Below are positions 32,031-40,434 of a DNA stretch of 42,886 nucleotides, in pieces. How positions within the stretch are numbered: position 1 is the first letter of the stretch; every line of letters starts with the position of its first letter. The DNA is taken from positions 1 through 42,886 of the forward strand of contig CAZJQP010000035.1 in assembly GCA_964548225.1 (NCBI GenBank), read 5' to 3'. This DNA is from CALMEH01 sp964548225 (lineage in GTDB: Bacteria; Acidobacteriota; Blastocatellia; Pyrinomonadales; Pyrinomonadaceae). The translations under genes were made by a program, and so were the position numbers. The notes under the pieces are model-generated. The model worked only from the letters and a program-made list of their open reading frames with translations. It did no database searches and was not told the DNA's origin.

Positions 32031-32882
32031 ATGAAAGAATCAACATTTGAAGGAGTCGGAGGATTGAAAATTTTTACGCGCTCGTGGGAATCAGCAGGAA
32101 AACCGCGTGGCGTGGTCGTCATTGTTCACGGCTTTAATTCGCACAGCGGGCAATATTTGTGGGTTGGCGAAGAGTTTGCGGCGCAAGGGTTTGCCGTTCA
32201 CGCGCTCGATTTGCGCGGGCGCGGACGCTCGGAAGGTGAACGCTATTATGTCGAACAAATGGAAGATTATGTCGAGGATGTGCAAACGCTCGTCAAAACG
32301 GCGAAAGCAGAAAATCCGAATTTGCCTGTTTTTGTGCTTGGACACAGCGCGGGCGGGGTTATTTCCTGTCATTATATGCTCAGTCATCAGTCGGAAGTGA
32401 ACGGCTTTGTTTGCGAGAGTTTCGCGTTTGAACTGCCCGTGCCGGATATAGTTCTTTCATTTCTCAAAGGCGTAAGTTATATCACACCGCACACCCACGT
32501 TTTCAGTTTGAAAAACAAAGATTTTTCGCGCGATCCCGAAGTAGTTCAATCAATGAACGATGACGTGCTGATAAAAGGCGAATCGCAACCCGCCCAAACC
32601 GGAAAAGTCTTGATAAACGCCGCCCGACAACTGCGAGAAGATGCTCCGCAGATTACGCTTCCCGTTTTGATTTTGCACGGCACGGAAGATAAAGCGACAA
32701 GTCCGAGCGGCAGTCAACATTTTTACGAAAATGTCGGTTCGGAAGACAAAACGCTGAAACTTTACGAAGGACATTTTCACGATTTGCTCAATGATATTGA
32801 CAAGGAAATCGTGATGGCAGACATTCAAAACTGGATTGATGAGCGGATTTCTGCCGAAACCTCAGCCGTTTCGGGAGTTTAA
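32031..32882 (+). CDS. Monoacylglycerol-lipase-like alpha/beta hydrolase
   Basis: 283 residues. Hydrolase_4/lysophospholipase pattern: VVIVHGFNSHSGQYLWVGEEFAAQGFAVHALDLRGRGRSEGERYYV, nucleophile GHSAGG (about 106), acid in LILHGTEDKATSPSGSQ, and His in YEGHFHDLLND (the HDLLND block is typical of monoacylglycerol lipases). Probably cleaves monoglycerides or lysophospholipids in the cytoplasm. A TAAGGAG ribosome site precedes the start. Fourth gene of the sigma-54 operon. Confidence 0.94.
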   Translation: MKESTFEGVGGLKIFTRSWESAGKPRGVVVIVHGFNSHSGQYLWVGEEFAAQGFAVHALDLRGRGRSEGERYYVEQMEDYVEDVQTLVKTAKAENPNLPVFVLGHSAGGVISCHYMLSHQSEVNGFVCESFAFELPVPDIVLSFLKGVSYITPHTHVFSLKNKDFSRDPEVVQSMNDDVLIKGESQPAQTGKVLINAARQLREDAPQITLPVLILHGTEDKATSPSGSQHFYENVGSEDKTLKLYEGHFHDLLNDIDKEIVMADIQNWIDERISAETSAVSGV

Positions 32883-32904
32883 CCAAACAGGCAGAGCAGA
32901 AATT

Positions 32905-33438
32905 ATGATAGTAGAAAATCGCATTCAATTAGTCGAAGATATTCTGGATGATTGGGAAAAAGAACTCGGCAACGATTATCAAGGCTATAAAAATCACGTC
33001 TATCGGATGATAAATTTCTGCTTTGCCCGACAAGATTTTAACGCTGAAGAGCGCGAAAAAATCATCATCGCCGGATGTTTTCACGACCTCGGCATTTGGT
33101 CGGACAAAACTTTCGATTATCTGCCGCCGTCAATCGCTCTAGCCGAAAAATATCTGCAAAAAAACAATCTCGAAAAATGGTTTCCCGAAATTGAGTTGAT
33201 GATTGGTCTGCACCATAAACTCGGAAATTCTCAAGAAAATCATTTAGTTGAAACTTTTCGGCAAGGTGATTTGGTTGATTTTTCACTCGGATTTTTCAAA
33301 TGCGGCTTGCCGAAAAGCTACATCAAAAACGTCAAAAACCAATTCCCCAACGCCGGATTTCACAAAACTTTGGTCAAACTCGCGGGCGGATGGTTTATCA
33401 AACATCCGCTCAATCCTGTGCCAGTTTTGAAATGGTGA
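32905..33438 (+). CDS. HD-domain phosphohydrolase-like protein
   Basis: 177 residues from ATG 32905; an upstream in-frame ATG at 32836 lies inside the previous gene. The HD pattern is readable: YKNHVYRMINF (first His), CFHDLGIWSD (the His-Asp pair), then LMIGLHHKLG with further histidines. HD proteins hydrolyse phosphate esters or nucleotides; the substrate cannot be told. Last gene of the five-gene run, 22 bp after the monoacylglycerol-lipase-like gene. The 139 bp after it hold no clear terminator. Confidence 0.88.
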   Translation: MIVENRIQLVEDILDDWEKELGNDYQGYKNHVYRMINFCFARQDFNAEEREKIIIAGCFHDLGIWSDKTFDYLPPSIALAEKYLQKNNLEKWFPEIELMIGLHHKLGNSQENHLVETFRQGDLVDFSLGFFKCGLPKSYIKNVKNQFPNAGFHKTLVKLAGGWFIKHPLNPVPVLKW

Positions 33439-33577
33439 AACATCGAATTTTCATTCCACAAAAGATTTATCCGCATCAAATAGCTGTTGGAATTCTTCTG
33501 CTTTGAATTAGTTTTCTACGCCTGCGTCGGATTTATTCAAACATTGTTCCGACTTTTATTGTTTTCACATCTTTTGT

Positions 33578-35170
33578 ATGATGAGAGACAAAATGACGAA
33601 AAAAATCAAAGCACAGGAAACGGTTGAATCTTCGCCGATTAGCGAGCAGTTGTTGCTTTATCAACACGAAAAGAAGCGGTTTGAGATGCTTCTCAATATT
33701 AGCAACGCGCTTTCCGCCGTGTTGGATTTGGGTGAAGTTTTGAGAGCGGCTTCGGCGATTTTGCAGCAAAATGTTCCGCATAGTTTTGCCGGAGTTGCGC
33801 TTTATAATGCAGAAGCGCACAATCTGCGAATTCTCTCTCTGGAAACGCCGCCGCCCAATTTTTTGGAAGGCGCACAAACTCTTCCGATTGAAAACACGCC
33901 CGACGGTTTGGCTTTTACGAAACGGCAGATTGTTTTGCGCGGCAATATTGATTTTGCCGAATTTCCTTCGCCGCATTTGCGTCTGGTTTATAATTCGGGC
34001 GTGCGGTCTTATTGCTGTGTTCCTTTGATTTCAAGAAACGAAACAATCGGCGTTTTGGCGGTTGCCAACGATTACGAAAATTCTCTGACGACCGAAGACG
34101 GCGAAACTATTCAGCTAATCGCCAATCAAATTGCCGGAGCAATCGAAACCGCCGTTCAGTTTGATGAAATCACACGCCTAAAAAATCAGCTTGCGAGCGA
34201 AAAACTCTATCTCGAAGAAGAAATCCAAAGCGAATATAATTTTGCCGAAATCATCGGAAAAAGTGCGGCTTTGAAAAATGTTCTGCGGCAAATTGAAACG
34301 GTTGCGCCGACCGATTCGTGCGTTTTGCTTTACGGCGAAACCGGCACGGGAAAGGAACTTTTTTCGCGGGCGATTCACAATTTGAGCAGTCGGCGCGAAC
34401 GCACGATGGTCAAATTAAATTGTTCGGCGATTCCGACAGGTTTGCTCGAATCGGAACTTTTCGGACACGAAAAAGGCGCGTTCACGGGCGCGATTGCGCC
34501 ACGCATCGGACGCTTTGAACTCGCGCATAAAGGAACGCTTCTTCTCGATGAAATCGGTGATATTCCGCTTGAGTTACAACCGAAATTGCTCAGAGTTTTG
34601 CAGGAAAACGAATTTGAACGATTGGGAAGTTCGCGGACAATTAAAACAAATGTCCGCTTGATAGCCGCGACCAACTGCAATCTGCCCGAAATGGTTGAAA
34701 ACAAAACTTTTCGCCGCGACCTTTTTTATCGCCTAAATGTTTTTCCGATAACAATTCCGCCGCTTCGTGAACGCCGCGAAGACATTCCTCTGCTGGCGGG
34801 TTATTTTACAAAAAAACACTCGTTGCGAATGAACAAACGTATCGAATCAATTCCGCGCCAAGCGATTGACGCTTTGTGCAACTACGATTTCCCCGGCAAC
34901 GTCCGCGAGCTTGAAAACTTTATCGAACGCGCCGTCATTCTGACCCGTGGCACGGAACTTCTATTACCGCTTTCCGAACTAAATTTGAATTTGCAATCTG
35001 TCCAAAATTCACCCGCAAACTCTTCGCTCGAAGAGGTCGAAAAAAATCACATCGCCGAAATTCTCAAACGCACAGGCGGAAAAATCGCCGGAACGGACGG
35101 CGCGGCAAGTATTCTCGGTTTGCCCGTTTCAACGCTCAGACATCGAATGAAGAAACTTGGTTTGAAATAA
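33578..35170 (+). CDS. Sigma-54-dependent activator, GAF-AAA+-Fis
   Basis: 530 residues; the ATG at 33593 (MTKKIKAQ) is an alternative start with a better upstream GAGAGAC. One GAF domain (about 30-190), a coiled linker (KNQLASEKLYLEEEIQSEY), AAA+ domain (about 220-455) with Walker A GETGTGKE, canonical sigma-54 loop GAFTGA, Walker B GTLLLDEIGD, and a Fis-type HTH (about 485-530, GTDGAASILGLPVSTLRHRMKKLGLK). It shares linker and HTH layout with the activator at 26698 but has one GAF fewer. A sigma-54 promoter lies 131 bp downstream of its stop, before the STAS gene, which it may control. Probably cytosolic; ligand unknown. Confidence 0.95.
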   Translation: MMRDKMTKKIKAQETVESSPISEQLLLYQHEKKRFEMLLNISNALSAVLDLGEVLRAASAILQQNVPHSFAGVALYNAEAHNLRILSLETPPPNFLEGAQTLPIENTPDGLAFTKRQIVLRGNIDFAEFPSPHLRLVYNSGVRSYCCVPLISRNETIGVLAVANDYENSLTTEDGETIQLIANQIAGAIETAVQFDEITRLKNQLASEKLYLEEEIQSEYNFAEIIGKSAALKNVLRQIETVAPTDSCVLLYGETGTGKELFSRAIHNLSSRRERTMVKLNCSAIPTGLLESELFGHEKGAFTGAIAPRIGRFELAHKGTLLLDEIGDIPLELQPKLLRVLQENEFERLGSSRTIKTNVRLIAATNCNLPEMVENKTFRRDLFYRLNVFPITIPPLRERREDIPLLAGYFTKKHSLRMNKRIESIPRQAIDALCNYDFPGNVRELENFIERAVILTRGTELLLPLSELNLNLQSVQNSPANSSLEEVEKNHIAEILKRTGGKIAGTDGAASILGLPVSTLRHRMKKLGLK

Positions 35171-35200
35171 CCAAATATGGTTTTTGCTCGCCATATTTGG
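35171..35200. promoter_or_regulatory. Palindrome after the second activator gene
   Basis: CCAAATATGG (35171-35180) and CCATATTTGG (35191-35200) are exact inverted copies with a 10-nt loop. It begins at the stop of the activator gene and lies about 140 bp upstream of the start site expected from the next sigma-54 promoter. It could be an enhancer for the activator or a weak terminator; no U-tract follows. Confidence 0.5.
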
Positions 35201-35300
35201 TGACCAAATTGATGTTTCAAATCTTGCTTACCAATTTCCCGACATCTGTTTTCCCTAAGTATTGCAACAATTACAAAGACAAATCTACTTCTTAAAAATC

Positions 35301-35316
35301 TGGCATCGTCATTGCG
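35301..35316 (+). promoter_or_regulatory. Sigma-54 (-24/-12) promoter before the STAS gene
   Basis: TGGCAT (35301-35306), 5 bp, then TTGCG (35312-35316): both GG and GC invariant pairs with exact spacing. The start codon of the STAS gene is at 35339, giving a short leader of about 12 nt. It stands right behind a sigma-54 activator gene. Confidence 0.75.
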
Positions 35317-35338
35317 ATAAAGAGAAGCGGCGAAAGCG

Positions 35339-35611
35339 ATGACTATTCGGATTACCAAAATTGACGACAAAAAACAGCGGCGCATCGTTTTGCGCGTCGA
35401 AGGAAAACTGCATCTTTCGGATGCTGAAATCGTCGAACAGGTATTTGAAGATTTTCGCAAAAAAAACAGTCAAAGAATTGAAATTGATTTGACGGCAGTT
35501 TCGTTTTTGAGCAGTAAAAGTGCGGCGGTTTTAAAAAGAATCGAAAAGCGCGGCGCGAGTCTGACGGGTTTGGATTTTTTTGCGAAACAGGTTATCGAAA
35601 CACCCGAATAA
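35339..35611 (+). CDS. Small STAS-domain-like protein
   Basis: 90 residues, the size of a single STAS domain. Two strands (IRITKIDDKK, RRIVLRVEGKLHLSDAEIVEQVFEDF) then RIEIDLTAVSFLSSKSAAVLKRIEKRGA, where the SFLSSKSAAVL segment aligns with the conserved DSSG phospho-acceptor loop of anti-anti-sigma factors, though here it reads LSSK. It may be a partner-binding module rather than a phosphorylated antagonist. First gene behind the 35301 promoter; the serine hydrolase follows 22 bp later. Confidence 0.75.
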   Translation: MTIRITKIDDKKQRRIVLRVEGKLHLSDAEIVEQVFEDFRKKNSQRIEIDLTAVSFLSSKSAAVLKRIEKRGASLTGLDFFAKQVIETPE

Positions 35612-35633
35612 ACAAATTAAAAGGAGCAATTTT

Positions 35634-36800
35634 ATGGCAGAAATTAACGGAAAATGTGATGAAAAATTCGCTCGTGTGAGCGAGATGTTGAACTATAGTT
35701 TGGATTGCGGCGACGACATCGGCGCGTCTGTGGCGGTTTTTATCGAAGGCGAACCGATTGTGGACATCTGGGGCGGCTATTTTGACGGAACTTTTACGCG
35801 CAAATGGGAACGCGACACGATTATCACGACGCATTCGACGACAAAAACAATGACGGCAATGGCGGCACTCGTTTTGGCAGACCGCGGCGAACTGGATTTG
35901 AACGCGCCGGTGGCGAAATATTGGACGGAATTTGCCCAAAACGGTAAGGAAAATATTTTGGTCAGACATCTGCTCGGACATACTTCAGGTTTAGCGGGTT
36001 GGACGGAAAACGTAACTTGGGAAGATGTTTATGATTTAGAAAAATCGTGTGATTTACTGGCAAAACAAGCTCCGTGGTGGGAGCCGGGAACGGCGAGCGG
36101 TTATCACGGCGTTACGCAAGGTCATCTCGTTAGCGGCGTGATTGAACGCATCACGGGCAAAACTCTCGGAAAGTTTTTTGCAGACGAAATCGCTACGCCG
36201 CTCGGCGCGGATTATCACATCGGCACGCCTGCCGAATGCGATGAGCGGGTTGCGCCTTTTGTGCAGGCGATTCCCGAACTCGGTTTGAGTGGCAATCCGA
36301 TGCTTGACCGAATTTCCACCAACCCGAATCTGAATCCGGTCAATTCGTCGAGCGTTCCGTGGCGGCGAGCCGAAATCGGCGCGGCAAACGGACACGGAAA
36401 TGCCCGCGCCGTAGCGACGATTCATTCGGCTTTGGTGGCGGAAAAAGTCAACGGTGTCAATCTTTTATCAGAAAAAGGACGCTTGCGGGTTTTGGAAGAA
36501 CAATCAAACGGTGTTGACCTTTTGATTGGTGTTCCGATTCGTTGGGGAATGGGTTTTTGTCTGGAATCACCGCTTTTTGCTAACGAACTCGGGCATCGTT
36601 TGGCATATTGGGGCGGCAACGGCGGTTCGCTCGGTTATGTTGATTTTGATGAACGAATGACCATCAGTTTTGTGATGAACCGTTGGATTGAAGGCACTCC
36701 GTATGAATACATCCGCCAGCAACGAATCGTGAAAACTGTTTATGAATGTCTGGCGGAAATCGGAAAAAATAAATCGAAAGCAACTTCGACTCAGAAATGA
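35634..36800 (+). CDS. Beta-lactamase-family serine hydrolase (EstB-like)
   Basis: 388 residues from ATG 35634, which has AAAGGAGC upstream. Class C beta-lactamase/esterase fold: SxxK motif in THSTTKTMTAMAA (about 64-67), LLGHTSGLAGW, then SGYHGVTQGHL where Tyr-His-Gly replaces the usual YxN. The C-terminal WGGNGGSLGYVDFDERM contains a Gly-Gly-rich strand in the KTG-like position. Such proteins are mostly esterases or transesterases rather than true beta-lactamases. No signal peptide, so cytosolic. Probably cotranscribed with the STAS gene from the sigma-54 promoter. Confidence 0.92.
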   Translation: MAEINGKCDEKFARVSEMLNYSLDCGDDIGASVAVFIEGEPIVDIWGGYFDGTFTRKWERDTIITTHSTTKTMTAMAALVLADRGELDLNAPVAKYWTEFAQNGKENILVRHLLGHTSGLAGWTENVTWEDVYDLEKSCDLLAKQAPWWEPGTASGYHGVTQGHLVSGVIERITGKTLGKFFADEIATPLGADYHIGTPAECDERVAPFVQAIPELGLSGNPMLDRISTNPNLNPVNSSSVPWRRAEIGAANGHGNARAVATIHSALVAEKVNGVNLLSEKGRLRVLEEQSNGVDLLIGVPIRWGMGFCLESPLFANELGHRLAYWGGNGGSLGYVDFDERMTISFVMNRWIEGTPYEYIRQQRIVKTVYECLAEIGKNKSKATSTQK

Positions 36801-36801
36801 G

Positions 36802-37350
36802 TCAGCTATCTGTTCGCAGCAATCCGACACCAATTCCAATCAGCCCGAGGTTTCGGATTGAACTTCCTATAATTTGCAAAATATCCGGCAACGGCAGAAA
36901 GGCAAGTAACAAATTGAGAAGTAATCCGACGATAAAAAGAATTACGCCTTTTTGCCATAAAACTTTGGCTTTTATAGTGGAAAACCCGAACAGCAAACCG
37001 CCGACAACCATTAAACCGCCGTGAAATGTATAAACTGCGCCGAGCCGTTGCCAGAGCGTTTCGTAGTTTGGAAAAGATTCTTCGAGCGCAAGAAGCGTCG
37101 TGTGAGAAAAATAGATAAAAGCAACCGCGTAAGCAATCGCGCCAATAAAACCAAGCCAACCGATTTTCGGACGCTGAACGGCATACAATCCGAGCATCAG
37201 AAAAGGCATCGGCAGAAATCCGGCGTAGTTAATCAAAAGCTGAACACGGGAAAAACCGTCGTTGCTCCATTCCAAAACATCCGAAATCAGATGCAATGTT
37301 GGCGCGGCGATTGCCGTTACAGCGATAATTCGAGACAAAGTTTTGGTCAT
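36802..37350 (-). CDS. Integral membrane protein of unknown function
   Basis: 182 residues from ATG 37350; a longer frame to 37398 overlaps the divergent gene. Six likely transmembrane helices (about 5-25, 38-55, 63-85, 98-120, 128-150, 158-178). No motif. Convergent with the serine hydrolase, stop codons 1 bp apart, and divergent from the CPBP gene with a 37-bp shared upstream gap. Possible DUF4386-like, not confirmed. Confidence 0.75.
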   Translation of the reverse strand: MTKTLSRIIAVTAIAAPTLHLISDVLEWSNDGFSRVQLLINYAGFLPMPFLMLGLYAVQRPKIGWLGFIGAIAYAVAFIYFSHTTLLALEESFPNYETLWQRLGAVYTFHGGLMVVGGLLFGFSTIKAKVLWQKGVILFIVGLLLNLLLAFLPLPDILQIIGSSIRNLGLIGIGVGLLRTDS

Positions 37351-37387
37351 TTTTGCTTCATTTATTATACTTGCCTTAAATACTAAA

Positions 37388-38158
37388 ATGGAACACAATT
37401 CATCAAATCTTGAGAAAACTTCCGTTCAATGGCTGAAATTATTAGCCGGATTGATTGTCGTTTTTGCGATGTTTCATTGGACGGCAGACGCTTTGGGAAG
37501 CGACCGCGGGCAATTCGGCGTAATTGTCGGATTGCTTATCGTGGCGAGTTTGATATTCGCCGAAAGATTTCTGTTCGGTAAATCGTTTAAGGAATCCGTC
37601 GAAGCACTCGGTTTAACGCAACCGAACAAAATCGGACTTCTCATTGTCATTGCAATCTGCGTCTTGATGTTTCTGACAATTTTCATTTTTGCGGCGGCGA
37701 CAAATTCAACCTTCAGTTTTTATCCCGAATGGTATTGGCTAATTCCGGGGTTGTTTTTCCAAGCCGGACTCGCTGAAGAAACGCTGTTTCGCGGTTATCT
37801 TTTCGGGCATATTCGTCAAAAATATACTTTTTGGAAAGCCGCCACACTCGCCGCATTTCCTTTTATTCTTGTTCATCTGATTTTGTTTTACACAATGCCG
37901 CTTCCAATCGCGGCGGCTTCGATAATTCTGTCAATCATAACATCTTTTCCGTTCGCCCGTTTGTATGAACTCGGCGGCAAAACAATCTGGTCTCCGGCAA
38001 TTTTGCATTTTGTCGTGCAAGGCACGGTTAAAATTTTGGTTGCTTCGGGCGAATCGGCAGAAATTTTTCCGATTTTCTGGATAGCCGTCTGCGCTCTGAT
38101 TCCTTTATTGGTCTTTTTTGTCCCAAACCACGAAAAAGATAATTTGTCAGTCAATTAA
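37388..38158 (+). CDS. CPBP (Abi) family intramembrane metalloprotease
   Basis: 256 residues from ATG 37388. Eight or so transmembrane helices. The three CPBP motifs are visible: EETLFRG (EExxxR, about 133), FPFILVHLILF (FxxxH, about 170) and the later His in PAILHFVVQGT. Family members include prenyl-protein CaaX-type proteases and bacteriocin self-immunity proteins; most are uncharacterised. Divergent from the 37350 membrane protein. No target gene adjacent. Confidence 0.9.
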   Translation: MEHNSSNLEKTSVQWLKLLAGLIVVFAMFHWTADALGSDRGQFGVIVGLLIVASLIFAERFLFGKSFKESVEALGLTQPNKIGLLIVIAICVLMFLTIFIFAAATNSTFSFYPEWYWLIPGLFFQAGLAEETLFRGYLFGHIRQKYTFWKAATLAAFPFILVHLILFYTMPLPIAAASIILSIITSFPFARLYELGGKTIWSPAILHFVVQGTVKILVASGESAEIFPIFWIAVCALIPLLVFFVPNHEKDNLSVN

Positions 38159-38255
38159 GTTTGGCGGACATTTTTATTGCTCTTGCTTTTGGTGAAGTCA
38201 TCGGATAGCAATAATCTCTGCATTTTCAATCAATTACATTCTTTGCAAAAATTTT

Positions 38256-38286
38256 TGCGTCCTTTTTCTAACTTCTCCGTCTTTAG
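38256..38286 (+). promoter_or_regulatory. Putative alternative-sigma promoter, pair B copy 1
   Basis: TGCGTCC (38256-38262), 14 bp, CCGTCTTTAG (38277-38286), then TATTGAAGC. The same arrangement occurs at 40435. It lies 52 bp upstream of the acid phosphatase start in a gap of 179 bp that otherwise shows nothing of note. Confidence 0.45.
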
Positions 38287-38337
38287 TATTGAAGCCCGAA
38301 AGGAAAAAAACATAACTAAAAGGATGAGGAGAATAAA

Positions 38338-39219
38338 ATGAAAAAATATATTGCAATTTTAATGATTATTTTGTCCGCGATGGTGATTGCAAAGGCGCGG
38401 GAAACCGAAAATGTGCGTCCGGCGGAAACTGGACATTACGGGAAACTTTCGCAACTTGACGGGAAATCGCAATCGGGTAATGAAACTTTGGATGCTTTGA
38501 AGTTTCCGCTTTCCGAATGGGCTCCGCTGATGAGTTGGAAACTTTTCAAAACTTATTATGCCGAAAAGCCGATAGACGCTTTTCAAAAGTATGAAATGCC
38601 GGCGAACAGTTCCAAAAGAACGCGGGCGGAACTTGATTATCTGTTGGAATTACAGCGAACCAGAACGCCGGAAGAATTGGAATGGTGTCTGAAACTCGCC
38701 AATATTTATTATGATCCGACGATAATCAATCCGACGGATAAAAAATTTAATGCCAATCGGGACAATTTGTTTTATTTGGGGCGGAATTTGGGAAGTTGGT
38801 ATCAGCGCGAAAATTTGCCGCAAACGACTGAACTTTTAAGCCGTGTAATTCACGATTCGATGGTTTATATGGTTGAATTTAAGCTCAAATATGCCCGTCC
38901 GCGTCCATACACGATTGAAACAAAATTGAAGGTCGAAAAACCTCTGCCGCACGGTGCATTTCCCAGCGGACATTCTTTCGGAAGTTTTGTAAATGCCGAA
39001 ATTCTTGCGCGTCTTGCGCCAGACCGCCGTGAAGATTTGATGAATTCGGCGCAGGAATTTGCGTGGTCGCGCGAACTTCTGGGCGTGCATTATCCGTCGG
39101 ATTCCGAAGCGGGCAAAATCTGGGCAAGCGATTTCGTCAAGTTTCTGTTTCAGAACAAAAAATTCGTCAAAGATTTTGAAGCCGTCAAAAAAGAATGGGC
39201 GCAAAAACGAGTCAAATAA
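38338..39219 (+). CDS. Secreted class A acid phosphatase (PAP2 family)
   Basis: 293 residues with a Sec signal peptide (cut about VIAKA). The three-part PAP2 signature is complete: KYARPRPY (about 182), FPSGHSFGS (about 208) and SRELLGVHYPSD (about 243), the class A bacterial layout (PhoN-like) with nucleophilic and acid His. It removes phosphate from nucleotides and sugar phosphates in the periplasm or outside. A strong ribosome site GATGAGGAG precedes the ATG. Possible control by the repeated promoter motif upstream, as for the DUF2703 gene. Confidence 0.95.
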   Translation: MKKYIAILMIILSAMVIAKARETENVRPAETGHYGKLSQLDGKSQSGNETLDALKFPLSEWAPLMSWKLFKTYYAEKPIDAFQKYEMPANSSKRTRAELDYLLELQRTRTPEELEWCLKLANIYYDPTIINPTDKKFNANRDNLFYLGRNLGSWYQRENLPQTTELLSRVIHDSMVYMVEFKLKYARPRPYTIETKLKVEKPLPHGAFPSGHSFGSFVNAEILARLAPDRREDLMNSAQEFAWSRELLGVHYPSDSEAGKIWASDFVKFLFQNKKFVKDFEAVKKEWAQKRVK

Positions 39220-39230
39220 TGATGAAAATA

Positions 39231-39262
39231 AAATCAAGCCGATAAAAATGTCGGCTTGATTT
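39231..39262 (+). terminator. Stem-loop after the acid phosphatase gene
   Basis: AAATCAAGCCGA (39231-39242) and TCGGCTTGATTT (39251-39262) are exact complements with an 8-nt loop. The T-run after it is short, so termination may be partial. Located between the acid phosphatase and the DoxX-like gene. Confidence 0.65.
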
Positions 39263-39281
39263 ATCAGCAAGGAGAAAGGCT

Positions 39282-39794
39282 ATGAACCAATCGGCAATTT
39301 TTTTATTTAACAAGCAAAACATTCAAAAATTTGCGGCGGGAATTACCAATTATTTCTTTGGATTACCTTCCGCCTGTGAACGGAAAAACATAAATTGGCG
39401 CATCAATTTTCTGCGTTGGGGATTGGGATCTATTTATTTTTGGTTCGGTGTTCTTAAATTTTTCCCGAATCTCAGTTCTGCCGAACAGTTGGCAGGAACA
39501 ACGATTGAGTTGATGTCATTCGGTTTTTTAACGCCGAATATTTCTTTGCCGATGCTTGCCCTTTGGGAAACCACAATCGGATTGGCATTGTTGACCGGAA
39601 AGTTTCAGCGAATTGCAATTTTTTCCATCTTCTTTCACGTTGCAGGAACGCTTGCTCCGCTTTTTCTGCTGCCGGAACAAACTTGGAGTGCGCCGCCGTT
39701 TGCCGCGTCGCTCGAAGGGCAATATATTTTCAAAAATTTGATAACGGTTGGCGCGGCTCTGGTTATCAATGCGGCGGAAGGTTGCCGCAAATAA
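39282..39794 (+). CDS. DoxX-like membrane protein
   Basis: 170 residues. A cytosolic N-terminus of about 40 residues precedes four helices (about 44-62, 80-98, 105-125, 145-165). Features of the DoxX group: RWGLGSIYFWFGVLKF, where a Gly-aromatic-Phe helix is followed by Lys-Phe, and LALWETTIGLALLTGKFQRIAIFSIFFHVAGTLAPLF. Proteins of this group have links to thiosulfate oxidation and thiol stress in some bacteria; most are uncharacterised. Strong AAGGAGA site before the ATG. It precedes sigZ by 55 bp and may be cotranscribed. Confidence 0.8.
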   Translation: MNQSAIFLFNKQNIQKFAAGITNYFFGLPSACERKNINWRINFLRWGLGSIYFWFGVLKFFPNLSSAEQLAGTTIELMSFGFLTPNISLPMLALWETTIGLALLTGKFQRIAIFSIFFHVAGTLAPLFLLPEQTWSAPPFAASLEGQYIFKNLITVGAALVINAAEGCRK

Positions 39795-39849
39795 TTAAAT
39801 CGGATAAATCAGCATAAAACTGTTATTATTATAATTCGGAGTCAAAAAA

Positions 39850-40431
39850 ATGAGTCAAACAGCCGTCGTTTTATCAAACCAAAAATGGGAAGAATTTACC
39901 GCGAGTTTGAGAAATTTTATCGCTCGCCGCGTTTCCAATCAGACGGATACCGAAGATTTGACGCAGGACGTTTTGCTCAAAATTCATTGCAACGCTCATC
40001 AATTACACGAGGCGGAAAAAATTCACGCTTGGATTTACCAAATCGCCCGCCGGACGATTATTGATTATTACCGAAGCCGAAAAACGGAGGTCGAATTTTC
40101 CGAAACGCTCAACGATTTGGCGGCGGAAGAAGTGCGAAACGAAAAAGCCGAAGCCGAAGTTTTATCGTGGCTTGCGCCGATGATTGCCGATTTGCCCGAC
40201 AAATACAGCGAAGCCTTGCAAATGACAGATGTGCAAGGCATTACGCAAAACGAATTGGCGCAAAAACTCGATATTTCCGTGTCCGGCGCAAAATCCAGAG
40301 TCCAACGCGGACGCGAAAAACTCAAAGAAATCATTGTCCGCTGTTGCCACGTCGAATTTAACCGCGCCGGACAAGTCTCCGAATGGAAACCCAAAACCGA
40401 TAAATGTAACTATTGCGACACGCCAAAATAA
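39850..40431 (+). CDS. sigZ: ECF-type RNA polymerase sigma factor SigZ
   Basis: 193 residues. Region 2 is visible in TEDLTQDVLLKIHCNAHQL and IHAWIYQIARRTIIDYYRSRK; region 4 in LPDKYSEALQMTDVQGITQNELAQKLDISVSGAKSRVQRGREKLKEII. The C-terminal extension RCCHVEFNRAGQVSEW...CNYC with four cysteines is typical of SigZ rather than of other ECF factors and could bind metal or respond to redox. No anti-sigma factor gene follows, so control may be through this tail. Several matching promoter-like motifs lie nearby, including one 4 bp after its stop. Confidence 0.92.
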   Translation: MSQTAVVLSNQKWEEFTASLRNFIARRVSNQTDTEDLTQDVLLKIHCNAHQLHEAEKIHAWIYQIARRTIIDYYRSRKTEVEFSETLNDLAAEEVRNEKAEAEVLSWLAPMIADLPDKYSEALQMTDVQGITQNELAQKLDISVSGAKSRVQRGREKLKEIIVRCCHVEFNRAGQVSEWKPKTDKCNYCDTPK

Positions 40432-40434
40432 TTT

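Noticed and set aside
33518..33570. TGCGTCG ... CCGACTTTTA upstream of the second activator, resembling the sigZ-region promoter pair
   Set aside because: Spacing is 19 instead of 14 bp and the second box differs (CCGACT).
38230..38256. ACATTCTTTGCAAA before the acid phosphatase as a sigma-54 promoter
   Set aside because: It has a -12-like TTTGCA but no GG at -24.
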